Below, piece by piece: positions 34,129 through 42,757 of a stretch of 64,000 nucleotides of DNA (its first letter is position 1; every line of letters starts with the position of its first letter). The stretch is from an uncultured Oscillospiraceae bacterium (GTDB lineage Bacteria > Bacillota > Clostridia > Oscillospirales > Ruminococcaceae), in assembly GCA_910586535.1 (NCBI GenBank), contig CAJUHS010000006.1, forward strand, positions 66,499 to 130,498, written 5' to 3'. The notes beneath the pieces are model-generated. The model was not told where the DNA came from. It saw nothing but the letters and a program-made list of their open reading frames with translations, and did not search any database. The position numbers and the translations under genes are program-made.

Positions 34129-34890
34129 TCAGGACTCCTCCCCGCTGTCTGGATAACGCTTTTCGCCGGTCTCTATCAGCTCGTAAAGAGCCTCGATAGC
34201 GTCGGAAAGTCCTCCCAAAGAGTCAATAAGCCCCTCCTTGACAGCAGTTTCTCCGTCGATTACCGTACCCATATCCATGGTAAGCTCTCCCGTGTTCATC
34301 ATCAGCTCGCGGAAACGCTCGGGAGCGATCTTGCTGTTCCGCGTAACAAAGCTGACTATCCTGTCCTGCATTTTGTCAAAATAGGACAGAGTCTGCGGTA
34401 CGCCCAGTATTGTGCCGCTCATGCGGACAGGATGAATGGTCATGGTCGCGCTGGGTACGATAAAGGATTTTTTGGCGGACACCGCAAGAGGTACGCCGAT
34501 AGAATGTCCTCCCCCCAGCACTATTGACACCGTGGGAGTTTTCATTCCCGCGATAAGCTCTGCGATAGCAAGACCGGCTTCAACGTCGCCGCCCACGGTG
34601 TTCAGGATTATCACAAGTCCCTCGATAGAGCGGTCCTGCTCTATCGCCACAAGAGCAGGCATTATGTGCTCGTACTTGGTGGTCTTGTTCTGGGGAGGGA
34701 GAATATAGTGTCCCTCCACCTGACCTATCACCGTAAGGCAGTGTATAAGGTGCTTGGCATTCTGAGAGACAACCTCTCCGTTTTTTTCAATAAGGTCGGC
34801 CTGGTCGAGCTGCTCCTCGGTTTTGGACTGATTCTCATTATCGTCGTTGTTTTCACAGTTTTTATTGTTATTGCCGCTGTTATTGCGCAT
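34129..34890 (-). CDS. tepA: TepA-like ClpP-family serine protease
   Basis: A 253-residue cytosolic ClpP-fold protease. An Asn/Asp/Glu-rich N-terminus (1-45) is followed by 'VIILNTVGGDVEAGLAIAELI', the catalytic Ser in 'GGGHSIGVPLAVSA', the catalytic His in 'TMTIHPVRMSG' and a late Asp-rich segment. TepA (translocation-enhancing protein) in Bacillus affects protein secretion and sporulation. I chose ATG 34890 because GGAG is upstream; the longer frame starting at 34914 has no site. First gene of the operon with a promoter at 34963-34991. Confidence 0.9.
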   Translation of the reverse strand: MRNNSGNNNKNCENNDDNENQSKTEEQLDQADLIEKNGEVVSQNAKHLIHCLTVIGQVEGHYILPPQNKTTKYEHIMPALVAIEQDRSIEGLVIILNTVGGDVEAGLAIAELIAGMKTPTVSIVLGGGHSIGVPLAVSAKKSFIVPSATMTIHPVRMSGTILGVPQTLSYFDKMQDRIVSFVTRNSKIAPERFRELMMNTGELTMDMGTVIDGETAVKEGLIDSLGGLSDAIEALYELIETGEKRYPDSGEES

Positions 34891-34962
34891 GATCGCAGCC
34901 GCTCCTTTCCGCATTTTTTTACTATTTTACGCAAATGCGGTGCGATTATGCATATATGAAAT

Positions 34963-34991
34963 ATTATAACTCATTTCCTGCAAAAAGTCAA
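34963..34991 (-). promoter_or_regulatory. Promoter of the tepA-ylzJ-uppP-ftsK operon
   Basis: On the minus strand, TTGACT (34986-34991), 17 bases, TATAAT (34963-34968). The rest of the 335-base divergent gap (34891-35225) up to 35160 has no gene that I can support. Confidence 0.85.
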
Positions 34992-35160
34992 ATGCCCGCT
35001 GAGTTAAACAAAAATTTAAAATTTCAGCAAACTTTCCCGTCTGCTTATGGCGGCATTCCTTTGTAACGATTCAAGCAAATTTACGTACGGAAGCGGCTCG
35101 GCCTGCGGGAGCTCCCCTCCGCTAAGCATAAATTTGTTTCCGCGAAAGATTTCTCCGCTA

Positions 35161-35189
35161 TTGCCCTGCGGATAAATATGTGCTATAAT
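35161..35189 (+). promoter_or_regulatory. Promoter of the cysteine desulfurase gene
   Basis: TTGCCC (35161-35166), 17 bases, TATAAT (35184-35189), 36 bases before the start codon. Confidence 0.75.
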
Positions 35190-35225
35190 AATCATGTTTA
35201 TCCGATATGAAAGGATCTGATATAA

Positions 35226-36365
35226 ATGTCCGTTTATCTTGACAACGCCGCTACTACCCGTCCATGCGAACCTGCGGTATCCGCAGTATTTCAGTGCATG
35301 GTCGAGGATTACGGCAATCCATCCTCGCTGCACAAGCTTGGGCTGGTCGCCGAACAGCGGGTCGAGGAAGCCCGCAAAGCGATAGCAGCCGCTCTCGTAT
35401 GCGACCCGCGGTGCATAACCTTTACCTCGGGAGCCACAGAGTGCAACAACACGGCAATATTCGGAGCCGCCGAAAGCTACGGCAGACGAAAGAAAAAAAT
35501 AATTGTTTCCGCCATTGAGCACCCGTCGGTCTCCGAACCGATAAAGTACCTTGAGGAAAAAAAGGGATTTGAGGTCGTCCGCATAAAGCCATCGCGTAAC
35601 GGAGAAATTTCCGAGGAGGACTTTATTGCCGCAGTTGACGGGGATACCTTTCTGGTGTCATGTATGCTGGTCAACAATGAGACAGGCTCCATACAGCCTG
35701 TGCGCAAGATATTTTCATATGTAAAGCGTAATTTCCCCGAATGCATCACTCACTGCGACGCGGTTCAGGGTTTTATGAAGATACCCATAAGGTCTTCCGA
35801 GCTTTTTGCGGACATTATAGTCGTTTCAGGACACAAGGTGCACGCCGTAAAAGGAGTCGGAGCAATGTTTGTTAAAAAGGGAATAAGGATACCCCCGATC
35901 CTTATAGGCGGCGGTCAGGAGCAGGGCAAGCGTTCGGGAACCGAATCCGTGCCGCTGATATCCGGTTTCGGAGCTGCCGTGCGCGCTCTGATGCCCGCAA
36001 TGCCCGTAGCTCACGAAAACGCAGAAAAGATAACCGCCTATCTTCTGAAAAAGCTTGCAAAGCTTGATTATGTAACGATAAACTCAACGGCTGAGAACCG
36101 CTCTCCCTACATAACCAATTTTTCCGTAGAGGGTATACGCTCCGAAATAATGCTGCACTTTCTTGAAACCCAGAACGTTTACGTATCCAGCGGTTCGGCG
36201 TGCTCAAAGGGAGCGCACAGCTCGGTGCTGACCGCAATGGGTATTCCCGACAGACTTGCCGACTCGGCGATAAGAGTCTCCATCGGACGCACCACCACCA
36301 TGGGCGAGATAGACGCGCTCATAAACGCGGTGCAGGAGGGCTACGGAAAACTGGCGAAAAGGTAA
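35226..36365 (+). CDS. Cysteine desulfurase family protein (NifS/IscS type)
   Basis: A 379-residue PLP enzyme. 'YLDNAATTRP' starts the protein, 'TFTSGATECNN' binds the phosphate, the PLP lysine is in 'VSGHKVHAVKGVGAMF', and the catalytic Cys is in 'VSSGSACSKGAHSS'. It moves sulfur from cysteine to a persulfide for iron-sulfur clusters or tRNA thiolation. No iscU, thiI or nifU partner is adjacent; it has its own promoter and terminator. Among the class I enzymes it resembles those paired with ThiI in Firmicutes, but that gene is not in this window. Confidence 0.93.
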   Translation: MSVYLDNAATTRPCEPAVSAVFQCMVEDYGNPSSLHKLGLVAEQRVEEARKAIAAALVCDPRCITFTSGATECNNTAIFGAAESYGRRKKKIIVSAIEHPSVSEPIKYLEEKKGFEVVRIKPSRNGEISEEDFIAAVDGDTFLVSCMLVNNETGSIQPVRKIFSYVKRNFPECITHCDAVQGFMKIPIRSSELFADIIVVSGHKVHAVKGVGAMFVKKGIRIPPILIGGGQEQGKRSGTESVPLISGFGAAVRALMPAMPVAHENAEKITAYLLKKLAKLDYVTINSTAENRSPYITNFSVEGIRSEIMLHFLETQNVYVSSGSACSKGAHSSVLTAMGIPDRLADSAIRVSIGRTTTMGEIDALINAVQEGYGKLAKR

Positions 36366-36412
36366 AATTTCCGGCGTGTTTCTATAGCTTTCGGCAGACC
36401 TTTCGTATCAAT

Positions 36413-36453
36413 AAAAACCGCAGGGAACGAAAAATCTGTCCCATGCGGTTTTT
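36413..36453 (+). terminator. Terminator of the cysteine desulfurase gene
   Basis: AAAACCGCA / TGCGGTTTT with an inner GGGA/TCCC pair and T6. It can also work for the convergent CYTH gene. Confidence 0.85.
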
Positions 36454-36499
36454 TATAGCATAATATTAAAACTGCGGAAAATGCACTGAGCGGAAGCTT

Positions 36500-37186
36500 T
36501 TATTTCAGCAGCTTTATTCTGTCCATTGAAGCAAAATTCCTGTTTGTGTAGTATTCGTCCTCCGTGACCTCCCTGACAATCTCCAAAAAATCCGGAAACC
36601 TGACCTCCGCGCTTTCCTCGGGAAGCTCCGCCTCCATAATAGCGTATCCCGTCTCCACGGTGTTCTCAAAAACGTCCAGCTCGAACTTCAGACCGCCGCA
36701 GGGTATCAGATACCTTTTCTTTTTCACCGTGTTGAGAATGGTGCGCTCTTTCAGCCGTTCGTACTCCTCCTCGGTAATGTCCCGCTCGTTTTCTATTCTG
36801 GACGCCGCGCTGCCCGTCCGCGCCTTTTCGGTGTAGATGAACCTGTCGTCCAGACGGCGTATGCGTCCCTGAAAACCGTTTTCGGGAGCGAGATAAGCCT
36901 GCTCGATAACATGAAACGGAAATTCCCCGATACAGTCGGGTATCTTTACCAGCCAGCGCCTTTCTATCTCCAGCATAAGGAGTTTTCCGTTTCTTGCAGC
37001 GATAGCTTTGTCGCTGTAAAAATCGTTTCCGGTTATTTCGGCTATAACGTCAAAACCAAAGGTTTCCCCGCCGCTTTCAAGCACCGCGGCGGATTTTTCG
37101 TTTCTGTACAGCTTCACCCTGTAGCCATTGCCGTCCCCAAAGTTTTCGGGCATTTTTATCAGGAATTTCCTGCAATAGTTTTCCAT
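36500..37186 (-). CDS. CYTH-domain protein with N-terminal extension
   Basis: A 228-residue protein. Residues about 70-225 are a CYTH triphosphate tunnel domain: 'EIERRWLV', 'EKARTGSA', 'KKRYLIP', 'KFELDVFEN', 'YAIMEAELP' and 'DEYYTNRNFA'. Relatives hydrolyse inorganic triphosphate or bind nucleotide triphosphates with Mg2+. The first 70 residues ('KFLIKMPENFGDGNGYRVKL...') look like half of another beta-rich domain and are not part of the normal CYTH start. It lies 11 bases after purB and is probably co-transcribed with it. Confidence 0.85.
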   Translation of the reverse strand: MENYCRKFLIKMPENFGDGNGYRVKLYRNEKSAAVLESGGETFGFDVIAEITGNDFYSDKAIAARNGKLLMLEIERRWLVKIPDCIGEFPFHVIEQAYLAPENGFQGRIRRLDDRFIYTEKARTGSAASRIENERDITEEEYERLKERTILNTVKKKRYLIPCGGLKFELDVFENTVETGYAIMEAELPEESAEVRFPDFLEIVREVTEDEYYTNRNFASMDRIKLLK

Positions 37187-37197
37187 ACCGCGCCGCC

Positions 37198-38634
37198 TTA
37201 CACCGACAGCTCGGCAGTCTCGCCCAGTATATCCTTATTGTCTTCGAGGATAGGTTTTATGCAGTCGCGCACAAATTCCTCCACCTGCTGGGAGCTTCTT
37301 CCCGTAAAGTTTTCGGGCTTAAGGATAGCGTTCAGCTCGTCCGCATTAAGACCGAAATCGGGGTCGTTCAGCACAAGCTCGATAAGGTTGTTTTCAAGCC
37401 CTTCCTCCTTGACGTGCTTCCCTGCCTCCATAGCATACTGACGGAGCTTTTCGTGAAGAGCCTGACGGTCTCCGCCCTTTTTGACCGCGTCCATCATAAT
37501 GTTTTCGGACGCCATAAAAGGCAGCTCCCGCATGACCCGCTGACGTACAACGTTGGGGTACACCACCAAATCGGCTGTAACGTTAAGCATGATATTGAGT
37601 ATAGCGTCCGCCGCCAGGAATCCCTCGGCAACGGAAATGCGCTTGTTCGCGGAGTCGTCGAGAGTTCTCTCGAACCACTGCGTACCTGCGGTAAAGGCAG
37701 GATTAAGGGTGTCTATCATAACGTATCTGGCAAGAGCTGTAATTCTTTCGCAGCGCATGGGATTTCTCTTATAAGGCATTGCGGAGGAGCCTATCTGATT
37801 CTTTTCAAATGGTTCTTCCATTTCCTTAAAATTCTGGAGAATACGCATATCGTTTGCAAATTTCATTGCGGACTGAGCGATACCTCCCAAGGTGGAAAGT
37901 ATCTGCGCGTCGGCTTTTCTGGAATAGGTCTGACCGGAAACGGGAACAACCGCGTCGAAGCCCATTTCCTCAGCAATCATTTTTTCAAGCTCCTTTACCT
38001 TTTCGGAGTCGCCGTCGAAAAGCTCCATAAAGGAAGCCTGAGTGCCTGTAGTACCCTTTGACCCCAGCAGCTTCAAAGACGATATTCTGTAATCCAGCTC
38101 GTCAAGGTCCATAAGCAGCTCGTTTGCCCAGAGGGTTGCGCGCTTGCCTACTGTGGTTAGCTGAGCCGGCTGCAAATGGGTATAGGCAAGGCAGGGCATA
38201 TCCTTGTACTTTACCGAAAAACCCGAAAGCTGTGCGAGAACGTTTATAAGCTTTCTCCTGACGATTTGCAGAGCGTCACGCATGACGATAACATCGGTAT
38301 TGTCGCCCACATAGCAGGAGGTTGCGCCCAGGTGAATTATACCCTTTGAATTCGGACAGGCAAGCCCGTATGCGTAAACATGGGACATAACGTCGTGGCG
38401 CACAAGCTTTTCACGCTCCTCGGCAGCCTTGTAGTCTATGTCGTCAATATGGGCTTCAAGCTCTTCCACCTGCTTTTGGGTAACCGGCAGACCAAGCTTC
38501 ATTTCGGCGCGGGCAAGAGCGACCCATAGCTTTCTCCATGTGGTGAATTTTTTGTCGGCGGAAAAAACGTACTGCATTTCCCTGCTCGCATAGCGGGTGC
38601 AGAACGGCGATTCATAGCTGTTGTAATCAGACAT
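37198..38634 (-). CDS. purB: Adenylosuccinate lyase
   Basis: A 478-residue fumarase/aspartase-superfamily lyase with the signature GSSAMPYKRNPMRCE near residue 290, 'TSCYVGDNTDVIVMRDAL' and 'YTHLQPAQLTTVGKR'. It cleaves SAICAR and adenylosuccinate in purine synthesis. It has its own promoter (38672-38700) and no other purine genes nearby. The CYTH gene follows after 11 bases. Confidence 0.96.
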   Translation of the reverse strand: MSDYNSYESPFCTRYASREMQYVFSADKKFTTWRKLWVALARAEMKLGLPVTQKQVEELEAHIDDIDYKAAEEREKLVRHDVMSHVYAYGLACPNSKGIIHLGATSCYVGDNTDVIVMRDALQIVRRKLINVLAQLSGFSVKYKDMPCLAYTHLQPAQLTTVGKRATLWANELLMDLDELDYRISSLKLLGSKGTTGTQASFMELFDGDSEKVKELEKMIAEEMGFDAVVPVSGQTYSRKADAQILSTLGGIAQSAMKFANDMRILQNFKEMEEPFEKNQIGSSAMPYKRNPMRCERITALARYVMIDTLNPAFTAGTQWFERTLDDSANKRISVAEGFLAADAILNIMLNVTADLVVYPNVVRQRVMRELPFMASENIMMDAVKKGGDRQALHEKLRQYAMEAGKHVKEEGLENNLIELVLNDPDFGLNADELNAILKPENFTGRSSQQVEEFVRDCIKPILEDNKDILGETAELSV

Positions 38635-38671
38635 ATCGGTAACTCCTTAAAAATCTTTTTTCTAAGTATTA

Positions 38672-38700
38672 AGTATAGCACATTTTTCCTCGGATTGCAA
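38672..38700 (-). promoter_or_regulatory. purB promoter
   Basis: On the minus strand, TTGCAA (38695-38700), 17 bases, TATACT (38672-38677), 38 bases before the start codon. No purine riboswitch sequence is seen in the short leader. Confidence 0.8.
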
Positions 38701-38749
38701 CAGGTTATTGCGGCAAAAGCCAAATCACGTACGATTTATAAATAAACCG

Positions 38750-38804
38750 TTGACAAATTCTCTGCTGCATGGTAAAATAATAATGTGTTCTACTTAAATA
38801 GAAC
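38750..38804 (+). promoter_or_regulatory. BlaI-like promoter and operator
   Basis: TTGACA (38750-38755), 17 bases, TAAAAT (38773-38778). Just downstream, at the expected transcription start, is the inverted repeat GTTCTA-CTTAAA-TAGAAC (38787-38804). Its position lets a BlaI-type dimer block its own promoter. Confidence 0.8.
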
Positions 38805-38821
38805 TTATGGGGGTAGTATTA

Positions 38822-39175
38822 ATGAAGCTTTTTGATTCGGAATTAAGAGTAATGCAGGTACTGTGGGAAAACGGCGATTCAAGCGCAAAGGACATTGCCG
38901 CCGCTCTGGGAAAACAGATCGGCTGGAGCAAGACCACAACATATACCGTAATAAAAAAATGTATTGACAAGGGCGCTGTGAAACGTGCAGACCCGGGCTT
39001 TATCTGTCATGCGGAAATATCCCTTGACGAAGCGCGCGAGTATGAAACGGACGAGCTGATAAGCAGAATGTACAACGGCTCCGCGGATATGCTGGCGGCT
39101 TCGCTGCTCAGCTCAGACAGACTGTCAAAGGAAGAGATCGGGCGTCTTAAAGAGCTCGTCAATAAGCTCAGATAA
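38822..39175 (+). CDS. BlaI/MecI/CopY-family repressor
   Basis: A 117-residue winged-helix protein. 'LFDSELRVMQVLWE', 'GWSKTTTYTVIKKCIDKGAVKR' and a dimerising C-terminal helix ('SSDRLSKEEIGRLKELVNKL') match the penicillinase repressor family. ATG 38822 is preferred to ATG 38807, since G5 lies nine bases before it. The BlaR1-like protease gene starts 12 bases downstream, and the inverted repeat at 38787-38804 is the likely autoregulatory site. In the BlaI system the repressor is cut when the partner senses cell-wall stress. Confidence 0.92.
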   Translation: MKLFDSELRVMQVLWENGDSSAKDIAAALGKQIGWSKTTTYTVIKKCIDKGAVKRADPGFICHAEISLDEAREYETDELISRMYNGSADMLAASLLSSDRLSKEEIGRLKELVNKLR

Positions 39176-39187
39176 AGGAGTTTTATC

Positions 39188-40561
39188 ATGGATATTATCG
39201 GAAGAAGCCTGTCCGCCGCGGCAGTGATCGCCGTAATAATATTTCTGCGGAGAATAATGTTCCGAAAAATGCCTAAACGGGTATTGTCCGCATTGTGGCT
39301 TATCGCCGCTGCAAAGCTTTTGCTGCCGTCAATGGGAATTGCCGTTACTGAAGGATTTGCGGCCGATACGGTGGTAACGGAGACTGTTTATCCGGTACAT
39401 GACATTGTTTCGGCGATACCCGAAGCTGTCATCAATGTGGCAGTACCAGTTTCGGAAAGCAATCTTTTCGTTTCGCTGTGCGGATACATATGGCTCTTCG
39501 GAGCGGTATTTGCAGGCGCGGTTTTTGCCATTTATCATATTAAAAGCAGAAGGATCTTTTCCTGTGCTGTTCCCGCAGACTATAACATTGAACCGCTGAA
39601 AAATGAGTTCGGGATAATCCGAAGCGTTCGTCTGCTTGTTTCGGACAGAACCGATTCTCCGCTTACATACGGGATATTCTCACCTGTAATAATCCTGCCC
39701 AAAAGCATGGATATGCGCGGCGGCGATGAACGCAACGTTCTGTGCCATGAGCTTGCGCATATAAAACGTTTTGACGCGTTGTTCAAAGCGCTTCTTGCGG
39801 TATGCGCTGCTGTGTACTGGTTCAACCCAGTGGTGTGGATAATGTTTGCTTTTGCAAACCGCGATATAGAGCTTGCCTGCGACGAGACAGCCCTCCGCAG
39901 GGGAAAAACTGTTCCCGAGGATTATGCAATGACCCTTATCAGCGTTGAGGAAAAACGCTGCGTTCCCGCCGGTAAAAGCTTTCCTCTTGCGGGAAGCTTT
40001 TCGGGAGGCAGCCTTGAGGAACGGATAAGAGACGTTATGACAAAAAAGAAATCCGCTTTTGCCGGAATATCCGCAGCCGTGCTTTCAGCTGCCGCGGCAG
40101 CTGTATTTAATGTGACCGTCATGCCCTACGGAACATTAGCCTATGATTTGGCAGTCTCGGACGTTTCAGCCGATATACAGGAATACAGCTATTATGTAAC
40201 CTCTGACAGTTCCGACTATATTGCCGTTGAGGAATCTCCTGCGGCCGAATATTCGAGCGTGCTTGTTGAAGACGTTTCTTTGACGGACTATTCCGAAGAA
40301 GTTTCCGGAACGTACAGTGTGATCTCCGTTTCTGAGGATATTCCGAAAGCAAGCGCGGTCACAGGCGGTACGGCGAATGATCAGCAATATCCTCAGCAGG
40401 GAAGTTACACCGTAGTATATGATTATCCCACATATGCATACGCTGTCGCAATATCGGAAAGCGGGGGAATAAACAGCGACACGGTTATGGTGATAAAGAT
40501 AAATAACAGCGGTTTTGAGGTGGGCAGACAAACGCAGATAACGCCTATTAAGTCAAGATAA
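39188..40561 (+). CDS. BlaR1-like M56-family membrane metallopeptidase
   Basis: A 457-residue protein. Transmembrane helices lie at about residues 5-20, 33-52 and 93-115, followed by a cytoplasmic zinc protease domain with HELAH (about residue 188), 'NPVVWIMFAFANRDIELACDE' and a fourth helix near 290-310. The extracytoplasmic part (about 315-457) is acidic and Ser/Tyr-rich, and lacks the penicillin-binding sensor domain with SxxK of true BlaR1, so the signal is probably not beta-lactam. AAAGGAG lies upstream. It forms a two-gene unit with the BlaI-like repressor. Confidence 0.9.
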   Translation: MDIIGRSLSAAAVIAVIIFLRRIMFRKMPKRVLSALWLIAAAKLLLPSMGIAVTEGFAADTVVTETVYPVHDIVSAIPEAVINVAVPVSESNLFVSLCGYIWLFGAVFAGAVFAIYHIKSRRIFSCAVPADYNIEPLKNEFGIIRSVRLLVSDRTDSPLTYGIFSPVIILPKSMDMRGGDERNVLCHELAHIKRFDALFKALLAVCAAVYWFNPVVWIMFAFANRDIELACDETALRRGKTVPEDYAMTLISVEEKRCVPAGKSFPLAGSFSGGSLEERIRDVMTKKKSAFAGISAAVLSAAAAAVFNVTVMPYGTLAYDLAVSDVSADIQEYSYYVTSDSSDYIAVEESPAAEYSSVLVEDVSLTDYSEEVSGTYSVISVSEDIPKASAVTGGTANDQQYPQQGSYTVVYDYPTYAYAVAISESGGINSDTVMVIKINNSGFEVGRQTQITPIKSR

Positions 40562-40567
40562 AATAAT

Positions 40568-40623
40568 ATCATAAGTAAACTCCGTCTGCATACGGGATAA
40601 TGCAGACGGAGTTTACTTATGAT
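40568..40623. repeat. Perfect 24-bp inverted repeat
   Basis: 40568-40591 and 40600-40623 are exact reverse complements with an 8-base loop (ACGGGATA). It lies between the convergent BlaR1-like and VanY-like genes. It probably ends both transcripts or protects their 3' ends, although neither side has a T run. Confidence 0.9.
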
Positions 40624-40657
40624 CGTAACTATTTCAGTACAGCAAAACTACCGGCCT

Positions 40658-41749
40658 TTAGTCGGCGTACTCGGAGGTTATCCCCAGGTATTCTTCAAGA
40701 CAAAGTCCGCTGTCATAAACCGCCTGAGCGGTTTCCTCGCCCAAATAGCGAATGTGCCACGGTTCCCATTTGTAGCCTGTTATGTCCTCCTTGTCGGCTG
40801 GGTAGCGTATTATAAATCCGTACCTGTGACAGTTTCGGCTGACCCACTTGCCCTCCTTTGTATCGGCAAAAGAATCGTCAATGGAGTTAAGATCGAAAGC
40901 AAGTCCCGTCTGGTGTTCCGAGTGTCCCGCACGGGCGGAGTATCTGTCGGCTTCCGCTTTGCCGTCCTTATCGACGTATCTCTGATAAAGTCCCGCCTGA
41001 TAGTCGTAGGAACGAAATCCCGACGATATGTAAATATTTATGTCCTCTGCGGCTGCGTCGGACTGCATACGGTCGAAAGCGTCCTGCGCTTCGGAGTTCA
41101 CTCCCGGGTTATATCCGGCAGGGAGGGCGTAGGTCTTGTTTACCACAAGTATACCGTCTATGTAGGTTATCTGCGCGCCTGCTGTTACCGTTACTTCAAC
41201 CTCGGCAAAGACTTCAGGATTCTGCGCGGACGTTACCTTGACTGTACAGCTGCCCTCCGACAAAGCGGTAATATTGCCGAGCTCGTTTACCGACGCCACA
41301 GAAGGGTTTGAGCTTTCCCACAGCTCGCTTTTGTCCGAAGCGTTTTCGGGGAACATTGTAACTATCGGCATTTTGCTCTGTCCCGCTTCAAGAGTAACGC
41401 TGTAAAACGTAAGAGAAATGCTTTCCACGTTAGCAGCTTCATTTCTTGCTTCGATTTCTGAGTCCGCTGAGGTTTCAGACGGTTCTGTATCTCCTCCTGC
41501 CGAAACCGCAGGTTCATACGGAACGGCAGATTCTGCGGTTCCGTTAATCTCATCTTTATATTCAGCAAGCTCCGTATCCGTTTCCGAAAGAGCTTCTGTA
41601 AGCTTTTCCATTGTTGTGAGAGACGTCATCGTTACGTCCGCATTTACTGCTGCTGCGGGTTCGTCCTCAATTGATTTGCAGCCTGCTGTAATTAATGTAA
41701 CAGCAGCGGCAGCAACCGCAAACGCTGCAAATATGTATTTTCTGTTCAT
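40658..41749 (-). CDS. VanY-like D,D-carboxypeptidase lipoprotein with Ig-like domain
   Basis: A 363-residue protein. It has a lipoprotein signal with lipobox ITAGC (Cys24) and a Ser/Thr/Glu-rich linker to about residue 105. A bacterial Ig-like (BIG2) domain follows at about 107-190 ('ENASDKSELWESSNPSVASV'), then a C-terminal M15B peptidase with 'SARAGHSEHQTGLAFDL' and 'EPWHIRY' carrying the zinc ligands. It should trim D-Ala from peptidoglycan precursors outside the membrane. It is convergent with the BlaI/BlaR1-like pair. AAGGAAG lies upstream of ATG 41749. Confidence 0.92.
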   Translation of the reverse strand: MNRKYIFAAFAVAAAAVTLITAGCKSIEDEPAAAVNADVTMTSLTTMEKLTEALSETDTELAEYKDEINGTAESAVPYEPAVSAGGDTEPSETSADSEIEARNEAANVESISLTFYSVTLEAGQSKMPIVTMFPENASDKSELWESSNPSVASVNELGNITALSEGSCTVKVTSAQNPEVFAEVEVTVTAGAQITYIDGILVVNKTYALPAGYNPGVNSEAQDAFDRMQSDAAAEDINIYISSGFRSYDYQAGLYQRYVDKDGKAEADRYSARAGHSEHQTGLAFDLNSIDDSFADTKEGKWVSRNCHRYGFIIRYPADKEDITGYKWEPWHIRYLGEETAQAVYDSGLCLEEYLGITSEYAD

Positions 41750-41780
41750 TTGGTTTTACACTTCCTTGTTAAGTTAAAAC

Positions 41781-41820
41781 AAAGAACAGGAATCGACTGT
41801 TCTGTCGGTTCCTGTTTTCA
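41781..41820 (-). terminator. Hairpin between rplA and the VanY-like gene
   Basis: AACAGGAATCGAC pairs with GTCGGTTCCTGTT around a short loop; on the minus strand it is followed by CTTTGTTTT. It is either a weak terminator of the ribosomal operon or a leader hairpin of the vanY-like mRNA. The remaining gap to rplA (41821-42061) contains no gene. Confidence 0.55.
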
Positions 41821-41982
41821 TAATACGCAGTATTTATTTGTTAACCCTAATCTACTGTAAAAGTGCCGGCAAAAATCATTTAAACAAAGTTTCGTACACT
41901 TTTTACTTTTTGACTGTAAATTATTTTAAAGATATTTTTGAAATACTTAAGCGACCGAATAAAGCGAGAAGAGCTTTTTTCG

Positions 41983-42004
41983 CCGCGCTCCAACAGCAAC
42001 CGCA
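41983..42004 (-). repeat. Shared intergenic element, copy C (after rplA)
   Basis: CCGCGCTCCAACAGCAACCG with following CA (plus-strand reading) matches the elements at 42979-43003 and 43587-43617. All three lie downstream of a gene of this operon. Confidence 0.5.
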
Positions 42005-42061
42005 GAGCAGTGCGATCTGGTCGGACGGTCAAAAATATTAAAAAATCATAATCAAGCAGGA

Positions 42062-42757
42062 TCAAACGCCGTACTTGATAGTAGAAACGGGAATACCAAC
42101 ACCCATCGTGGAAGCTACTACGCAGGACTTGATATAAGTACCCTTTGCAGCCGCAGGCTTAGCCTTAACGATAGCTTCAAGAAGTGTGTCAAGGTTCTGT
42201 GCAAGCTTTTCCTTGCCGAAAGAAGCCTTTCCGATAGGGCAGTGAATGATGTTTGTCTTGTCGAGACGGTACTCGATCTTACCTGCCTTAGCTTCAGAAA
42301 TAGCCTTTGCGATGTCGGGAGCAACAGTACCCGCCTTGGGGTTAGGCATAAGTCCGCGGGGACCGAGAACTCTCGCCGCTTTACCTACAACGCCCATCAT
42401 GTCGGGAGAAGCAACGCAAACATCGAAATCGAGCCAGTTTTCCTTAACGATCTTTTCAACGAGATCTGCGCCGCCTACAAAATCAGCTCCCGCAGCCTTA
42501 GCGTCAGCCTCTTTTTCCTCCTTGCAGAAAGCAAGCACGCGAACGTTTTTACCTGTACCGTTGGGAAGAACTACCGCGCCTCTTACCTGCTGGTCAGCAT
42601 GACGGGAGTCAACGCCCAGACGAACGTGAACCTCAATGGTCTCGTCAAATTTAGCCTTGGCATTCTGGCAGGCAAGGTCGAGAGCCTCTTCGGTCTCGTA
42701 GAGCTTGCTTCTGTCAACAGCCTTAGCGCTTTCATTATATTTCTTACCGTGTTTCAT
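42062..42757 (-). CDS. rplA: 50S ribosomal protein L1
   Basis: A 231-residue protein with the full L1 pattern: 'MKHGKKYNESAKAVDRSKLY' start, 'HVRLGVDSRHADQQVRGAVVLPNGTGK' (in parts), 'PNPKAGTV' and 'TMGVGIPVS'. L1 binds the 23S L1 stalk and usually its own mRNA. It lies 279 bases downstream of rplK, and rplJ-rplL do not follow, which is unusual. The short element at 41983-42004 downstream is shared with nusG and rplK. Confidence 0.97.
   Translation of the reverse strand: MKHGKKYNESAKAVDRSKLYETEEALDLACQNAKAKFDETIEVHVRLGVDSRHADQQVRGAVVLPNGTGKNVRVLAFCKEEKEADAKAAGADFVGGADLVEKIVKENWLDFDVCVASPDMMGVVGKAARVLGPRGLMPNPKAGTVAPDIAKAISEAKAGKIEYRLDKTNIIHCPIGKASFGKEKLAQNLDTLLEAIVKAKPAAAKGTYIKSCVVASTMGVGIPVSTIKYGV

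Noticed and set aside
40619..41311. A 230-residue plus-strand protein
   Set aside because: Antisense shadow of the VanY-like gene, whose motifs and signal peptide are on the minus strand.
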